The notes under the pieces are model-generated. The model saw nothing but the letters and a program-made list of their open reading frames with translations. It was not told the DNA's origin and made no database searches. A DNA stretch of 64,000 nucleotides, from contig OZ059897.1 in NCBI GenBank assembly GCA_964057225.1, positions 16,864,001 through 16,928,000 on the forward strand, in the 5' to 3' direction. This stretch comes from Auanema rhodensis (lineage: Eukaryota > Nematoda > Chromadorea > Rhabditida > Rhabditidae). Position numbers and translations under genes: made by a program. This document shows, one piece after another, positions 35,289-46,486 of the stretch; the first letter of the stretch is position 1, and every line of letters starts with the position of its first letter.

Positions 35289-35797
35289 TTGTTTTATAAT
35301 AATTAGTACAAAACAAACATTATTTTTTTACAAATTTGTATTAGTTATTATCCAAATATTTATTATATAATATAATATATTTAAAAGATTATTATAATAT
35401 TATTAAAATTTAGAGAATCAACTCTTATTGAACATTGTAATTTGGAAATTTGTCGTTATCCAAGAACAACCTGCTGTAATAATCTAAAGGTAATCAAACT
35501 CATATAATTCAAAATTCAATTATAATGAACACTGAGAAAAATATTTTTTTTTCTAAATAAGTAAAACTAATCGCTTAATACATGATTCATAAAATTATTT
35601 GATCAAAAAATCGAAATTGCAAAAGTTGTGCTGAATTTGTATTATAATCCTTCAATCCATTTAACAAATTTATGATGATATTCATTATAATTAGGTTAAA
35701 AACTTTTTTAAATAATTAAAAAAATAATTTTAAAATATTATTTTAGGTACAATCACTGAAAGGACGATTTGCATGCTTAGCAGATAATTCCAAATGA
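34607..35797 (+). CDS. small secreted protein with one thrombospondin type-1 repeat
   Basis: Four exons (34607-34672, 34763-34947, 35414-35489, 35747-35797) give 125 aa. Residues 1-17 are a clear signal peptide (IIVVIICCSFVVAA, cleaved near AAEDD). After a Thr/Ser-rich spacer the TSP1 repeat shows WLAWSEWTACSDQCGSCG and MRTRTC, with the Trp ladder and paired cysteines of the fold. The C-terminal part is rich in cysteine (EICRYPRTTCCNNL, FACLAD). Such proteins are usually extracellular matrix or secreted adhesion factors; the specific role is unknown. The 466-bp second intron carries a GA tract and a CT tract. The gene is convergent with the - strand gene at 36297. Confidence 0.85.
35063..35092. 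repeat. GA microsatellite inside the TSP1-gene intron
   Basis: About 15 GA units. Together with the CT tract at 35243-35286 it forms an inverted pair within the same intron (34948-35413). Confidence 0.9.
35243..35286. repeat. CT microsatellite inside the TSP1-gene intron
   Basis: About 22 CT units, complementary to the GA tract 150 bp upstream, so the intron RNA could form a duplex of about 30 bp. Confidence 0.9.
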
Positions 35798-36296
35798 AGT
35801 TTCTGAATTTCCTTTATGATTAGTAAAAATATTTTCTTTGATTCACGTATGTTCTAAATGAAACATAGAAATTGAATTTTTTATTTATTTTGGAAATATT
35901 GTTTGAAAAATTTTTAATTTACAATGAAAATATAAGTTATAAATACATAAATAGTATATTAAATTTAATTTTAGAAAGAAAAATAAGATAATTTAAGAAA
36001 TAATTCAAATAATTATTCAAATTGCATGTGCGTCAATCAGAAGAGTGTGAGAGAGAGAGAGACAATAAGGATTAAATAAGGTTTTAGGTAGAAGGGAATC
36101 ATAAATTCTTCCAAATTTTTTATTAAAATACTTGAGATCATTGGAGAATATCAGATTAACACATCAATATTCAGAATAAAGATTAAGATATGAGTGGTTA
36201 CTTCTCATCATCTATCGTCAAGATTTTTTTAAAAAAAAATGTTTCTGACTTTTAAAATTCCAAAGATTGTTGGAATTTAAGATGGTAAGAAGATAA
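35798..36296. other. convergent 3' intergenic region
   Basis: AT-rich 3' flanks of two converging genes, with a short GA tract near 36048-36061. No gene is seen. Confidence 0.45.
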
Positions 36297-37178
36297 TTAA
36301 AACCTTTGGATAACTATTTCAGTACCCAAAGCTTCATCAATGCTTGCTCTACCACTATCTGAAGCAAAATCCTTTTCATCATTATCTGATAGTTCGTCTT
36401 CTTTGTCGTCCATCAGTGCTCTTTCTTCTAATAATCGTCGCAATATACTCGAGTTGTCAAGAGCTGTTATAGCATCAGGGGGACGAGGTGGTGGATTACG
36501 CTAAATTTCAAACAAAAATAATATTTTATATGAAATAAGTATAAATTAGTAAATCATAATATTAATTATGAAATATTTTATAATTATTTTCATAAAAATA
36601 TTTAAAAAAAATCAAAAAACTAATTTTTTAAATTAAATTTACAGTAATGTTCTGTTAATTTTACCTTTAGAAGACGTGAATTATCGACGCTGTTAATTCG
36701 GATTACGGTCACATGTGCGTTTTCTCGTGGAGACTCATCATCAGAATCGAATGAATTCTGCTCTTTTGTCTGATTATGACGAAATTTAGAAGATAGACGA
36801 CGCAATGCTGATAATGGTCCTACAGAAACAAACAGAATTCTATCAAATGTTTTGATCAGATGATGTACCAGAGCTGGATTTTGATTCTGCATTTGCAATG
36901 AAGCGCTTTGTTAAGACTTTATGTATAAGACTCTGCCACATATCTTCTGGTGATTCTTGAAATACAGGTGATCCATTAATGAATACACGTCCTTCAGGTG
37001 TATAACTATAAATAAATATAATATTTAAAGTATAATTTGTTTTTATAAATAGATAATTGAATTGAAATTGAACTTACGTTCGACTGTCCTTTTTACGTCT
37101 TTCTGCATAAAGAGAACTTTGTCGGGCTGCTCCATAAAACTCAACGGAATCAGATCCGCCATTCATCATACCAATCAT
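36297..37178 (-). CDS. unrecognised acidic 198-aa protein
   Basis: Four exons on - (37178-37078, 37005-36869, 36819-36665, 36500-36297) splice cleanly to 198 aa beginning MIGMMNGGSDSVEFYGAARQ. The middle reads YTPEGRVFINGSPVFQESPE followed by DMWQSLIHKVLTKRFIANA. The C-terminal third is acidic and Ser-rich (LMDDKEDELSDNDEKDFASD) with a helical Leu/Arg segment SSILRRLLEERAL. There is no signal peptide or membrane segment, so it is probably cytosolic or nuclear. I do not recognise the family. A splice acceptor CTTTAG ending at 37195, with 16 bases of leader before the ATG, suggests trans-splicing. Clean phasing and consistent intron sizes make it a real gene. Confidence 0.8.
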
Positions 37179-37548
37179 TTTGAAATATATAAGCCTAAAG
37201 TAAAATTGTAAAAGAAACTTTGTTTTTAAAACAAAACAAATGAACTTTAAAAGTAAAAAAATAAATAGAAAAAGCTTTCAAAAGGAAATAAATGTTAGCG
37301 GAAATCAAAAGAAAAAGAAAATAAAAATGGTTTATGATATTGGTGATGTTGATTAAGATTGCTATGTGATGATGAAGTGATGGAGTGTAGTGGAAATAGA
37401 TGGAAAGTAGAAAAGGGTTGTTGAGATGAAAGAGAGGGATGAAAGAATGATGAATGATAAATTGATATCAATATGACAATCTTATAACCAGAACTACGTA
37501 AAATCTTTTCAAAATCTCATTTTTTAAGAAAGATATTCATATATATAT

Positions 37549-37573
37549 ATATAGTTAGCTAAGCTAACTATAT
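37549..37573. repeat. perfect 12-bp-arm palindrome
   Basis: ATATAGTTAGCT at 37549-37560 is followed by one A and then its exact reverse complement AGCTAACTATAT at 37562-37573. It lies about 370 bp upstream of the ATG of the - strand gene. Confidence 0.85.
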
Positions 37574-38782
37574 CATAGTTAATATACTTTGATTTCAAAA
37601 AAAAAAGAAGAAATTTGGGTCATGAATGAGGAATGTTAAAGACTTCCATCTCCTTTTTATGGTTTTATATAGCTGCTGCTCATAGAATCTTATTGAAATT
37701 TGCTAAAAGATATTTGCCAAATAATTTTGAAATAGTCTCCGCCTATTTTTGTTCTTTCAGAATACCCTCTTCTGTTGTAACTTAGTCAAATATCTCTCTT
37801 ATTTTCATTCACTTTCCATTTAATTTTTCATTTTATTCCTTAAATTTTAGTTTCTGATGTTTTTTCTACGTGCAAATTATGAGGATGAGCCAGTTTAGTT
37901 AGTACAATTAATTTAATAGTTTGGAAAAGATTTCCAAATTTCACTGAAGAACATACTGAATAAACATGAAAATTCTCAAATAATAGTTAAATAAAACGAC
38001 GGAAATATATAAGAAATATACTGTAAAAATAATTAATTATAGAAAAACATGTGGTTATAATAAAAAAAAAAAAGAAAGTTGTCCTTAACTATACTAACTA
38101 TACTATAAGTATTATTATAGTACATATAGTTAATATAATTATACTATATAGACTATTAACTTATAAAGAATTTTATTGATTATTTTTCTTATATTTAAGT
38201 AAATTATGAATAATTTCCTTTTTTTTTATATTAGTAATAATAGTGCAAATTATGTTGTTGACACATACTACATGTATGACAATTTTGACAAATAATTTGA
38301 TGAATTTAACAAATTCTGATAATATTTTCAAATAAGAAGATATAATTTATAATTAATTAATTAATAACAATTATAATGTCTAAATAAAAATTAATATAAT
38401 ATATATATATATATATATAAATTAAAATTATTTTAACTAATTGAAAAATGAAAGATAGAAAACGATTTATTGATGTGTTCTTGGAATGATACTGGAAAGA
38501 CATATGAGAAAAGATTATATTTGTCTATATGGATGTATGATGTGAAATATCAATTAATCTTATTAAATTACATAAAATAATAATTATTAATTTATAATTT
38601 ATAATATAAATAATTATATAATAAAGAAAATTAAATATAAATACATAGTTAAAGAATGTAGACAAGAGACTAACCATCAATATCCTTAACAAACATAAAA
38701 AGAAAAGAAAAAGATGTTTAAATGGTCAGAATAAAACGGGAAAAAGACTATTCCAATGGAATATTCATAGTGAATAAGAGAA

Positions 38783-38783
<1 letters not shown>

Positions 38784-38817
<34 letters not shown>

Positions 38818-38819
38818 GG
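38784..38819. repeat. GA tract joined to a 13-G run
   Basis: About 12 GA units run directly into 13 guanines (38807-38819), a strongly purine-only segment that could form G-quadruplex or triplex structures. Confidence 0.85.
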
Positions 38820-39628
38820 CTGGATACTGGAAGAAAATTAAGAATATAAAAAGAAATAATAATTGAATGTAATAAATTTAAAAAAAAAAGAATTAAAAAG
38901 GCTTGATCATATGATATATCATATAACTAAAGTATTTACTTTATATTCTATTTTCAACTCATTAAAATATTTTAAAATGTTCTATTATAAAAGAAATAGT
39001 TAATTAGATCAAATAAAAAAGAAATATTATTTGGCAAATCATGAAAATTAAAAGAGAGAAAAGAGAAAAACTCTCTCAGATCTTTTTTTTTCCCGAAAAT
39101 TTGATTCATTTCGAGTAGTTTTCAGATATTTGATAAATCATTTTTGCATTGTCTTTGGCGAATAGTTTATAGTCTTGTCGTTGATTATCTGCAATCTACC
39201 TGATCGTTCTTGTGTCCAGTATGTCGTCATATGAACGACGTTGACGTATTTTCTTTACACAGAAGAATTTGCAGCAACTAGCACATCATCAAGTTCATAT
39301 TAAGGAAAAGACACACATATATAGTAGCATGTCTGCAGCATAGTCTGTATAACATCATGTATATATCGTTTTTCACTTTTATTTTTCAAATTTTGATACG
39401 AAAAATTTGTTTTTTTTTGTGTTTTGTGGACAATGATCTGATGTGTAGTGTTTTAGACAAGAATCATTAGAAATGTCAAATCTTTTCCGCGAAATGACTC
39501 ACTTGAGAAGTTCTTTCTGTGTTTTATTTTCAAATTAACATCTAATATAATTGAATTATGAAAGATAAAAAGAAAAGAAGAAAGAACAGAGAATATATAT
39601 TATGACGTATTTTTAAAATATTATATTA

Positions 39629-39636
39629 TGACGTCA
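39629..39636. promoter_or_regulatory. perfect CRE palindrome
   Basis: TGACGTCA, the consensus site for CREB/ATF-type bZIP factors. It lies in a short direct repeat: ATTATGACGT also occurs at 39598-39607, about 29 bp upstream. Confidence 0.45.
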
Positions 39637-40273
39637 TTTTTTCAAATAATATCATCTTATACATATCATTATTGTACTCAAATGTTAAATAGTACTTAAA
39701 GACATGTCACATTCTTCTTTTACATCACGTTTTCTAATGGAATTTTTGAAAAACAACGTTTTCTTTTTCTTTCCTTTTTTTTTTGTAATTTTATAAAAAG
39801 AGGAAGTATGAATATATAAATAATAGTATTATTACTTTTCTTTTATTAATATTTCATAATATTTTATATATATTTAACTAAAATATCTTAAAAATGTTTT
39901 ATTTTCTATTTGAAAAAAAAAGAAGAAAAAACTGAAATGTAATTGATTGATCTTCTTATTTTTGTAGTTTTTTTTTCTGAGAACAAATTACATTGTGAGA
40001 TATAATAATAGATCAATTGTTTCAAAAGAAGTTTATATATCTTATATGAAAACATTTATCTAAAAATCTTTAAAAAAGATGTTAAATCTATTTATTTTAT
40101 AAATTTAATTAATAAACATATTATTATTATTATTATTGTGTTCTTTTTATATTTTTTTTTGTTTTGTAAAAATATTTAAATATTTTTAAAATTTTCTTTT
40201 TGTATTTTAATTAAAAAATAATTTTATATTATTATAGGATTTTCTCTTTAAAATTACAATAATATCTTCAAAT

Positions 40274-41606
40274 ATGTGTCAAGAAACAGATATTTCTAGA
40301 AAAAATGTAATTTTTAAAATTATTTTAATTTTAATAATTTTTTAATAAATTTAGATAAAACTTCATGAATTATTATCTCATATTAGTCCAGCATATAATG
40401 AACTTATTTCATATAAGGTATTTAATTATTATATTATTTGATAATAATAATATATTTAAGGTAAAACCAAGTATATTAGGTTTATCTGTTTTGGGACAAA
40501 ATCCTATTGTTAAGAATTTCTGGATAAGTCGATTTACAGTTAAATCCGCATCGCACATAACTTTTCGAGATGAAGTGATTTTGAAGTTTTTTGTAAAGAA
40601 ATTATCCGGAAATGTTTTGTTTTTCAGAAATTATATGAAATAACATCAGAATATGATGAATCATCATTGAAAAACAGGATTGAATCAGAATTAAACAACA
40701 TTGAATTCCAAGAATCAACTGTTTTATTTACAAAATTATTGGATTTTGAGGTATATTTAGATAAATATTATTATAAAAAAATCTAATTTTTCAGAATAAG
40801 TTTACATCCAATCAATATGAAATCTTTAAAAAATATTTACGTTTCATTAAGTTTATATCTCCAACTTTATGCTTTAAGAAAGAAATTGAATGTTCATTAC
40901 AAACATTAGATGAACTATTATTGGTAATTTTCTTTATAAAAAATATTTATAATTTATAATAATTTATAGAAAACAAATGCAATTGGATTAGATTTAATTA
41001 ATAATGAAAAAACTTTATTAATTAACAATCAATTATTTGATTTAGAATCTGTTAAACAGGTAAATAAATAAATAATTATTATTAAAATATAATTATATAT
41101 TTTCAGTTAAAAGTATTAATAGTTCCTAATATTCCAATTGTTTCAAAACAATTTTTTGAATTAAAATGTGTTCGTATGAAATTAAATATTCATAATCTTA
41201 CGGATAAAGATATTCGATCATATTTACAGGTAATTTATAATATTAAATATATAATTTATATATTTTTATTTTTTAGTTAATTAAAGAAAATAAACAATCA
41301 AATTTGGAATATTGTAGTTTAAGTTTTAATATTTTACAATATTGGACATATGAACGATTAAAAAATATAATTGAAAATATATGTGATGGTTTTATATTAC
41401 CATTTATGATTAATAATATATCTTGTAATATAATTAATTTAAATAATATGAAACAATATCGTAATTCTTCTCAAATATTTGTAATTTTTTTAAAAAATAA
41501 TGAAAAAATGTATGTTTTATTTACTGAAAATATTATAATTATAACTAAAAAATGTGATTTATATAATACAAATATAACATGTAATACACAATTATTTATA
41601 AAATAA
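40274..41606 (+). CDS. F-box-associated (FBA_2-like) domain protein
   Basis: Eight exons (40274-40306, 40355-40417, 40461-40592, 40628-40750, 40795-40923, 40970-41059, 41107-41229, 41277-41606) give 340 aa. The central part follows the nematode FBA_2 pattern: LKVLIVPNIPIVSKQFFELK, then VRMKLNIHNLTDKDIRSYLQ and NLEYCSLSFN, comparable to the family's 'L..L...I.L...N.TDEDIN.FL......LEYL'. I see no convincing N-terminal F-box, so it may be an F-box-less paralogue, or the F-box may have diverged. Proteins of this group are substrate adaptors of SCF ubiquitin ligases and are fast evolving. Every exon is a multiple of three and all seven introns are in phase 0, which is unusual. An acceptor at 40236-40237 could take the spliced leader. 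Coding AT content is very high. Confidence 0.72.
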
Positions 41607-41804
41607 ATAATTGTTTATTAGATTATAATTATTATTTTAAAATATTATTATTATTATTATTATATTGTTTATAATAAATATATTGATTTATAAATATTTA
41701 TTTTATATAAATGATATATAATACAATTAATATATGAGGTATAAAGTTTTTTTTTTATTGAAAAAATATTTGTATAGATGGATATTCAGAAGGAACAACG
41801 AAAT
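41607..41804. other. convergent 3' region
   Basis: 198 bp between two converging stop codons. AATAAA occurs at the + gene's stop and just beyond it, and TTTATT (AATAAA on -) near 41696, so the two 3' UTRs probably overlap. Confidence 0.45.
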
Positions 41805-42258
41805 TTAACGCTTGTGTTCATGATTATCTCCGCAGGTACCTAAAATGAATGAAGTTCAATCATTGATCATCATGATTTAATGAAATTTTTCAATTCAGAA
41901 ATATCTATTGATTAAGAAGAATATGGATTTTATATAGAAAAGTACTTGGAAAATAAATTTTTTTTTTTATTTTCAAAAAAAAGTTTTATAAATCTTAAGT
42001 TTTGATTGTTTAGAATATAAGCATTAAAAAGTTCTTTTTTTTGGATTTTCATCAAATTCTTAAGTTGTTTTAGTAAAACTTACCGGTTTTCTTTTCACCG
42101 TTACAGCAAGTAGTTTCCGAGCATTTGCACATGGTATCACATTTACAGTCAGATCCACATTTGCAGTTGTCTCCGCACTTGCAATTAGCTCCACATTTAC
42201 AGTCTAATATTTAAAATATTATTATAATAATTAAATATAACATACTAGTACAGGCCAT
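41805..42258 (-). CDS. mtl: metallothionein, 55 aa
   Basis: Three exons on - (42258-42246, 42203-42084, 41839-41805) encode 55 aa starting MACTNCKCGANCKCG. It has 14 cysteines, nearly all in CxC pairs, no aromatic residues and no large hydrophobics, as in metallothioneins that bind Zn, Cd and Cu in the cytosol. The body is a tandem hexapeptide repeat: NCKCGA, NCKCGD, NCKCGS, DCKCDT, MCKCSE. The tail GTCGDNHEHKR resembles the His-containing end (CGDKTHQH) of C. elegans MTL-1. The regular CKCG repeats differ from the less periodic C. elegans proteins. Introns of 42 and 244 bp separate the exons. A TATA box, a FOXO-like site and GATA words lie upstream. Confidence 0.88.
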
Positions 42259-42327
42259 TATGATGAATTAGAAGGATATGAGTTGTCGTAGAGAAGACAC
42301 ACTGTAAATGTCCAATTAAATTTTTGC

Positions 42328-42414
42328 TTTTATAGTCTATTATGGGATATCAGTAAACAGGAAAAGAATAGAATAAGATAATAGAGCCGCAAATGGGCGG
42401 AGATAGATTGATAG
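42328..42414 (-). promoter_or_regulatory. metallothionein promoter: TATA box, FOXO-like and GATA sites
   Basis: On the - strand TATAAAA (42334-42328) lies 70 bp before the ATG. GTAAACA at 42353-42359 matches the DAF-16/FOXO binding core. AGATAA (42376-42381), AGATAG (42401) and TGATAG (42409) are GATA-factor words. In C. elegans, mtl genes are known intestinal targets of GATA factor ELT-2, and mtl-1 is a DAF-16 target; use of these sites here is inference. Confidence 0.55.
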
Positions 42415-42781
42415 ACTATTGAAATATAAGAGAAATAAAGAAAATAATTGAGAGAGAGAGAATTATAAAATGAGAGAGAACAAACGAAAATACCTCTCTC
42501 CACCTCTCTACATACGTACAGTTAGATGTTCGAGTTTCTGCTTTCTAGATTATGCTTTGGTCATATCATCGAGAATGAAATGAAATGAAAAGAGAGTGAG
42601 AGTATAAGAGAGAAAGTGTAAGATAACTATAAATGAAGAGAGTCAAATGAGAAATTAGAGATAAAAAGAAAGAAAAAAATATTTTTTAACATTGAAATAG
42701 TAATTTGAAAGAGATCATATTGAAAAGAATTTAGATATTAGTACTATATCACAAGCATTCTTGTTTCGAGCTCTTAAGAGT

Positions 42782-42789
42782 TGACGTCA
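42782..42789. promoter_or_regulatory. perfect CRE palindrome upstream of the metallothionein
   Basis: TGACGTCA at 42782-42789, a consensus CREB/ATF site about 520 bp from the metallothionein start. ATF-type factors take part in stress responses, but use of this site is not shown. Confidence 0.4.
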
Positions 42790-42992
42790 TATGATCAACA
42801 ATTGAAAATGAGGTTAATTTCGACTCTTGTTTGAAAATTTTCATAAAATAAATTATATTTATATAATTAAAAAATAATATAATTTATTCTATATATATAG
42901 TAAAAATAAATAATTTTAAAATATAGTTCAATTTGTGTTTTAAACAATCTTTTTAACAATCAAAATATCCAAATTAAACAAAACCTCTCTCT

Positions 42993-42995
<3 letters not shown>

Positions 42996-43035
<40 letters not shown>
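42996..43035. repeat. CT dinucleotide microsatellite
   Basis: About 20 CT units, nearly uninterrupted. Confidence 0.9.
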
Positions 43036-43039
<4 letters not shown>

Positions 43040-46000
43040 TCTCTTAATCATTAAAAAATAAATAAATATATATATATATAATATTATAATTAAATACTGT
43101 TATTTATTATTTTAGGATTATAACTGTATTTTTTTGGTTTACTATTTCCTTTAGTATTCTAAAAATAGTTTATTGATGATTTCATTTTTTGAGTTTCCTT
43201 TCCACTTAACTTCAAAAACATAAATAATTGTGTTGATGAGTGGAAGTAGCATAAGAAGAAGCAAAAGCTCGAGATGTTTCCCTCCTTGAAGTTTGAAAAT
43301 GATAAGAATATCACAAGCAAGCAAAATTTCCCGAATTTTCGTGAAGATTTTATTATCATTGTTACAAAGAATAAAATATATTAATCATAAACTATAAACT
43401 ATAAAATATTTAGATATATGAATATTATAAAGAAAATTCTTTAAAATACAAAAAAAAAAAGATTATTATCTTAATAATAAACTTATTATTAATTAAATTA
43501 TATTGTTTATTATAGATATTATTTGTACTTTTAACTTTATATATTTCTACTTTACCATATGAATTCTAATCTTTTTGTTCTTTATTTACAATTCTATTTA
43601 TATGATTTTTAATTATTTTTATTATATTTTTCATTACCATATAGAATATATCACGTGGCTTTTTATCAATAAAATTCTCTTATGAAATCAAAAAAAGTTT
43701 AAAATACAATTTGTATCTTTCATTTAGTTTTCTAAAAAGAAAAAACTTTTACTTTTATTTATATTCTTATAGTATAGAAAACTGAATGAAGTTCATGAGG
43801 CCACAATGTTAGCCAATCCGTCAGCAAATCGGTTCGCTTACAATCATTTCAATGGTTTTTACATAGTGAGTGATGAATGAGGCTTTTGCTTCAAAAAATA
43901 TTCAAAAATGAGTAGAGGATAACGAAGAAAGCAGAGATCATGATGAAGAGAAGCAATCTTTATGTCGTTTCATTCTTCTATAAATCTACACATTTTGAAG
44001 AAAATATGGATTCTTTTTTCTTAAAAAAAAAAGAAAAAAATGACAATTGATGTTTCAGTTTTCAAAAAAATTTGAAATGTCAAGGGTCAAACTTATTTTA
44101 TATTAATGACTACATAGAACCAAATAATAATATATGATATATAGTTTTAATTTTCTTTAAAAATCTTAAAATAATTTAAATAAATCAATACTTTAAACCA
44201 AAAAAAGATGAAAAGAAAATGTAAAAACTTGAAAGGAATGTAGAGAAAAAGCTACATTCATTCAGTTGTCTTGTCTTGCCTAAGGCTTTATACTATAGTT
44301 TTTCTTATTATATTTAGATTTTTGATTTAGTTTATTCATATGTATATACAATATAATATAATTATTCATATAACTAGTTCTTATTTTGAATTTCTTTAGA
44401 TCTTGATCAATATCTCCGATTTCTTAATGTTCAAACATATAAAAAGATTTCCTCTATTTACTTATATTTATACTTATTCATATTATTATATTAACTATTA
44501 CATATAGTATTAGAAAACAAAATAAGAAGAGAAAACCAATAAAATATTTTATGAATATGCTTGTTTCTGTCAGAACCTTCTTCTGACTCAAATAAATCTA
44601 TTTGTAACCTCTATAACTACAAACAAAAACAAGATTTTGAAGATTATATTCAATGTAATTCCGTCCAACAAAAACTTCATCAACACTAAATTATTAGAAA
44701 AATGGTTGAAAAAACTTGAAAATAAACTTGAAACTCTGCATAATATAAGATTGTAGAATCTTATTACTAAACTAATGTTCAAAAATAGTCAGAATTTGAT
44801 GAAATACGATGAGAAAAAAAACCTTTTTGAATGCATTTTGTTGGTTTTTAAACTGAAATACAAATCTTTCAATAAATTTCGAGGAAACTGAGAAACAGAC
44901 ACATATAGTAAAGTGGAACAATGATTTTTTTTTATTTTAACAAAACTAAAAACAAAATAAAACAAAATGGATAATTCTAGAAATAGCTAACCATATGACA
45001 GCTTTAGAAAGGATGGGGAAGATAGAGGGGAATGTAGTTGTTGTTCAACATGAACGCCAGTCGTTTAGAAAAAATGAAGGCGAGAACGAGAAGCTTCAGA
45101 AGATGCTGGAAACCGTTTTCGTCCCTTAAATGGCCTTTTTCTGTTCCCCGCCATCTAATTTTGCTTTCTATTCGCAGCTTCAAAAGCTTTCAGTAGTCCG
45201 TAAATGACCATGATGCTATTCCTACAAAAATTGAAAAAGAATATCTAAACTAAAAAGAATAAGAGAAGTATAGATAGAATAAAGAAAATAAAACAAAAGA
45301 AGAAAAATTGAACTATTCAATAAGAAATATAGAGAAACAGAGAAAGATATGTGATGAAAGAAGAAAAATAACTGCAAAAATAGTCATTTTAGAGCAAAAC
45401 TTTGCCAAACTTCAGAGATTCAAACCCATTGTTTTACAATTTCTTTGGTTTTTTCCATCTCTGTGATTCTAAGGAATCAATTTTTGTTTTCAATTTTTCT
45501 CATTATACTCAATTCCTTCAATGAATTTTAATTTTAATATTCTTTATAATCTTTAATAATAAATATAATTAAAGAAAATAAATTATAATATTTCATATAA
45601 ATCAAATATTATTAATAAAATATTAATTATTATTATTATTATCCCATAAAAAGATAATTTTTAAAAATTATTTTGAAAAGCAATTTGTTCTAAATATTTC
45701 ACAACAATTCTTTTTTTTTCTTTTATTTTCTACTAATTGACAAGCTTAGAAGAAAAGCAGACACACATATGCTATCTTCTCGGATTACGTTGACTGACTT
45801 TGGTGGAAAAATAATTCGAAAAACAGATGACTTTTTAAAACATTTTTGTTTTTACAAATATATATCTACATACATATAACTGTAACTAATAATATATTTA
45901 TTTATTTATAATTCCTAAGAAGAAATATCACAAAATTTTAAAATAAAACCAAACTCTAAGCACTCTTGAGCATATCTATACTGAATTTTTATTTTCTGTA

Positions 46001-46455
46001 ATGTAATCATTTAATTTTTTTTTTGATAGTTTATAACCATTTTCAGACAAATTTTTATTTACATATAGTAAATCGTTTAGATGTACATATGCATTTGAGG
46101 TTTCTATTCGTTTTGGGCCATTTTTTTCCTGGAGCAGCTGAACCCTGGAGCATTAATATCAGGCTTCATGCCAAGCCTAAGGCCACTGAAAGGCTACTAA
46201 CCCAGCCATACGCTATTCTCCCTCTTTCCCTCTCTCTCTCTTTATGTCTTCCATTCCACCCTTCAACCGCACCACAAGCTGAGTCTCAATGACTTTGCTT
46301 CAGAAACCAACAACAACGCTTCGTAGAACATGAAATGTACCCTGTGTCCTAACAGAGTATTCTGCCAAGTTGCTGTGTTCATTTCATTTTTTGTTCTTAA
46401 TATGTTGTTTCTTATGTATAATAATATTTTTATTGAGATTATGTTAAATTTAAAC

Positions 46456-46486
<31 letters not shown>

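Larger units (their letters stand above)
37179..40273. other. divergent intergenic region
   Basis: About 3.1 kb between two divergent genes, AT-rich with no supported gene. It contains a perfect 12-bp-arm palindrome at 37549-37573, a GA tract running into 13 Gs (38784-38819), an AT tract (38400-38419), a cluster of CG-containing words near 39140-39260 and a perfect CRE octamer TGACGTCA at 39629-39636. Confidence 0.5.
42415..46000. other. gene desert 2, left part
   Basis: No supported gene. It holds a perfect CRE (TGACGTCA, 42782-42789) about 520 bp upstream of the metallothionein, a CT tract at 42996-43035, and an island of balanced composition near 45010-45230 with short open frames on both strands and no splice-supported model. 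Confidence 0.45.

Noticed and set aside
46023-46292. 89-codon frame on +
   Set aside because: Ends in a CT repeat and shows no family features; composition of the middle is balanced but no exon boundaries fit.
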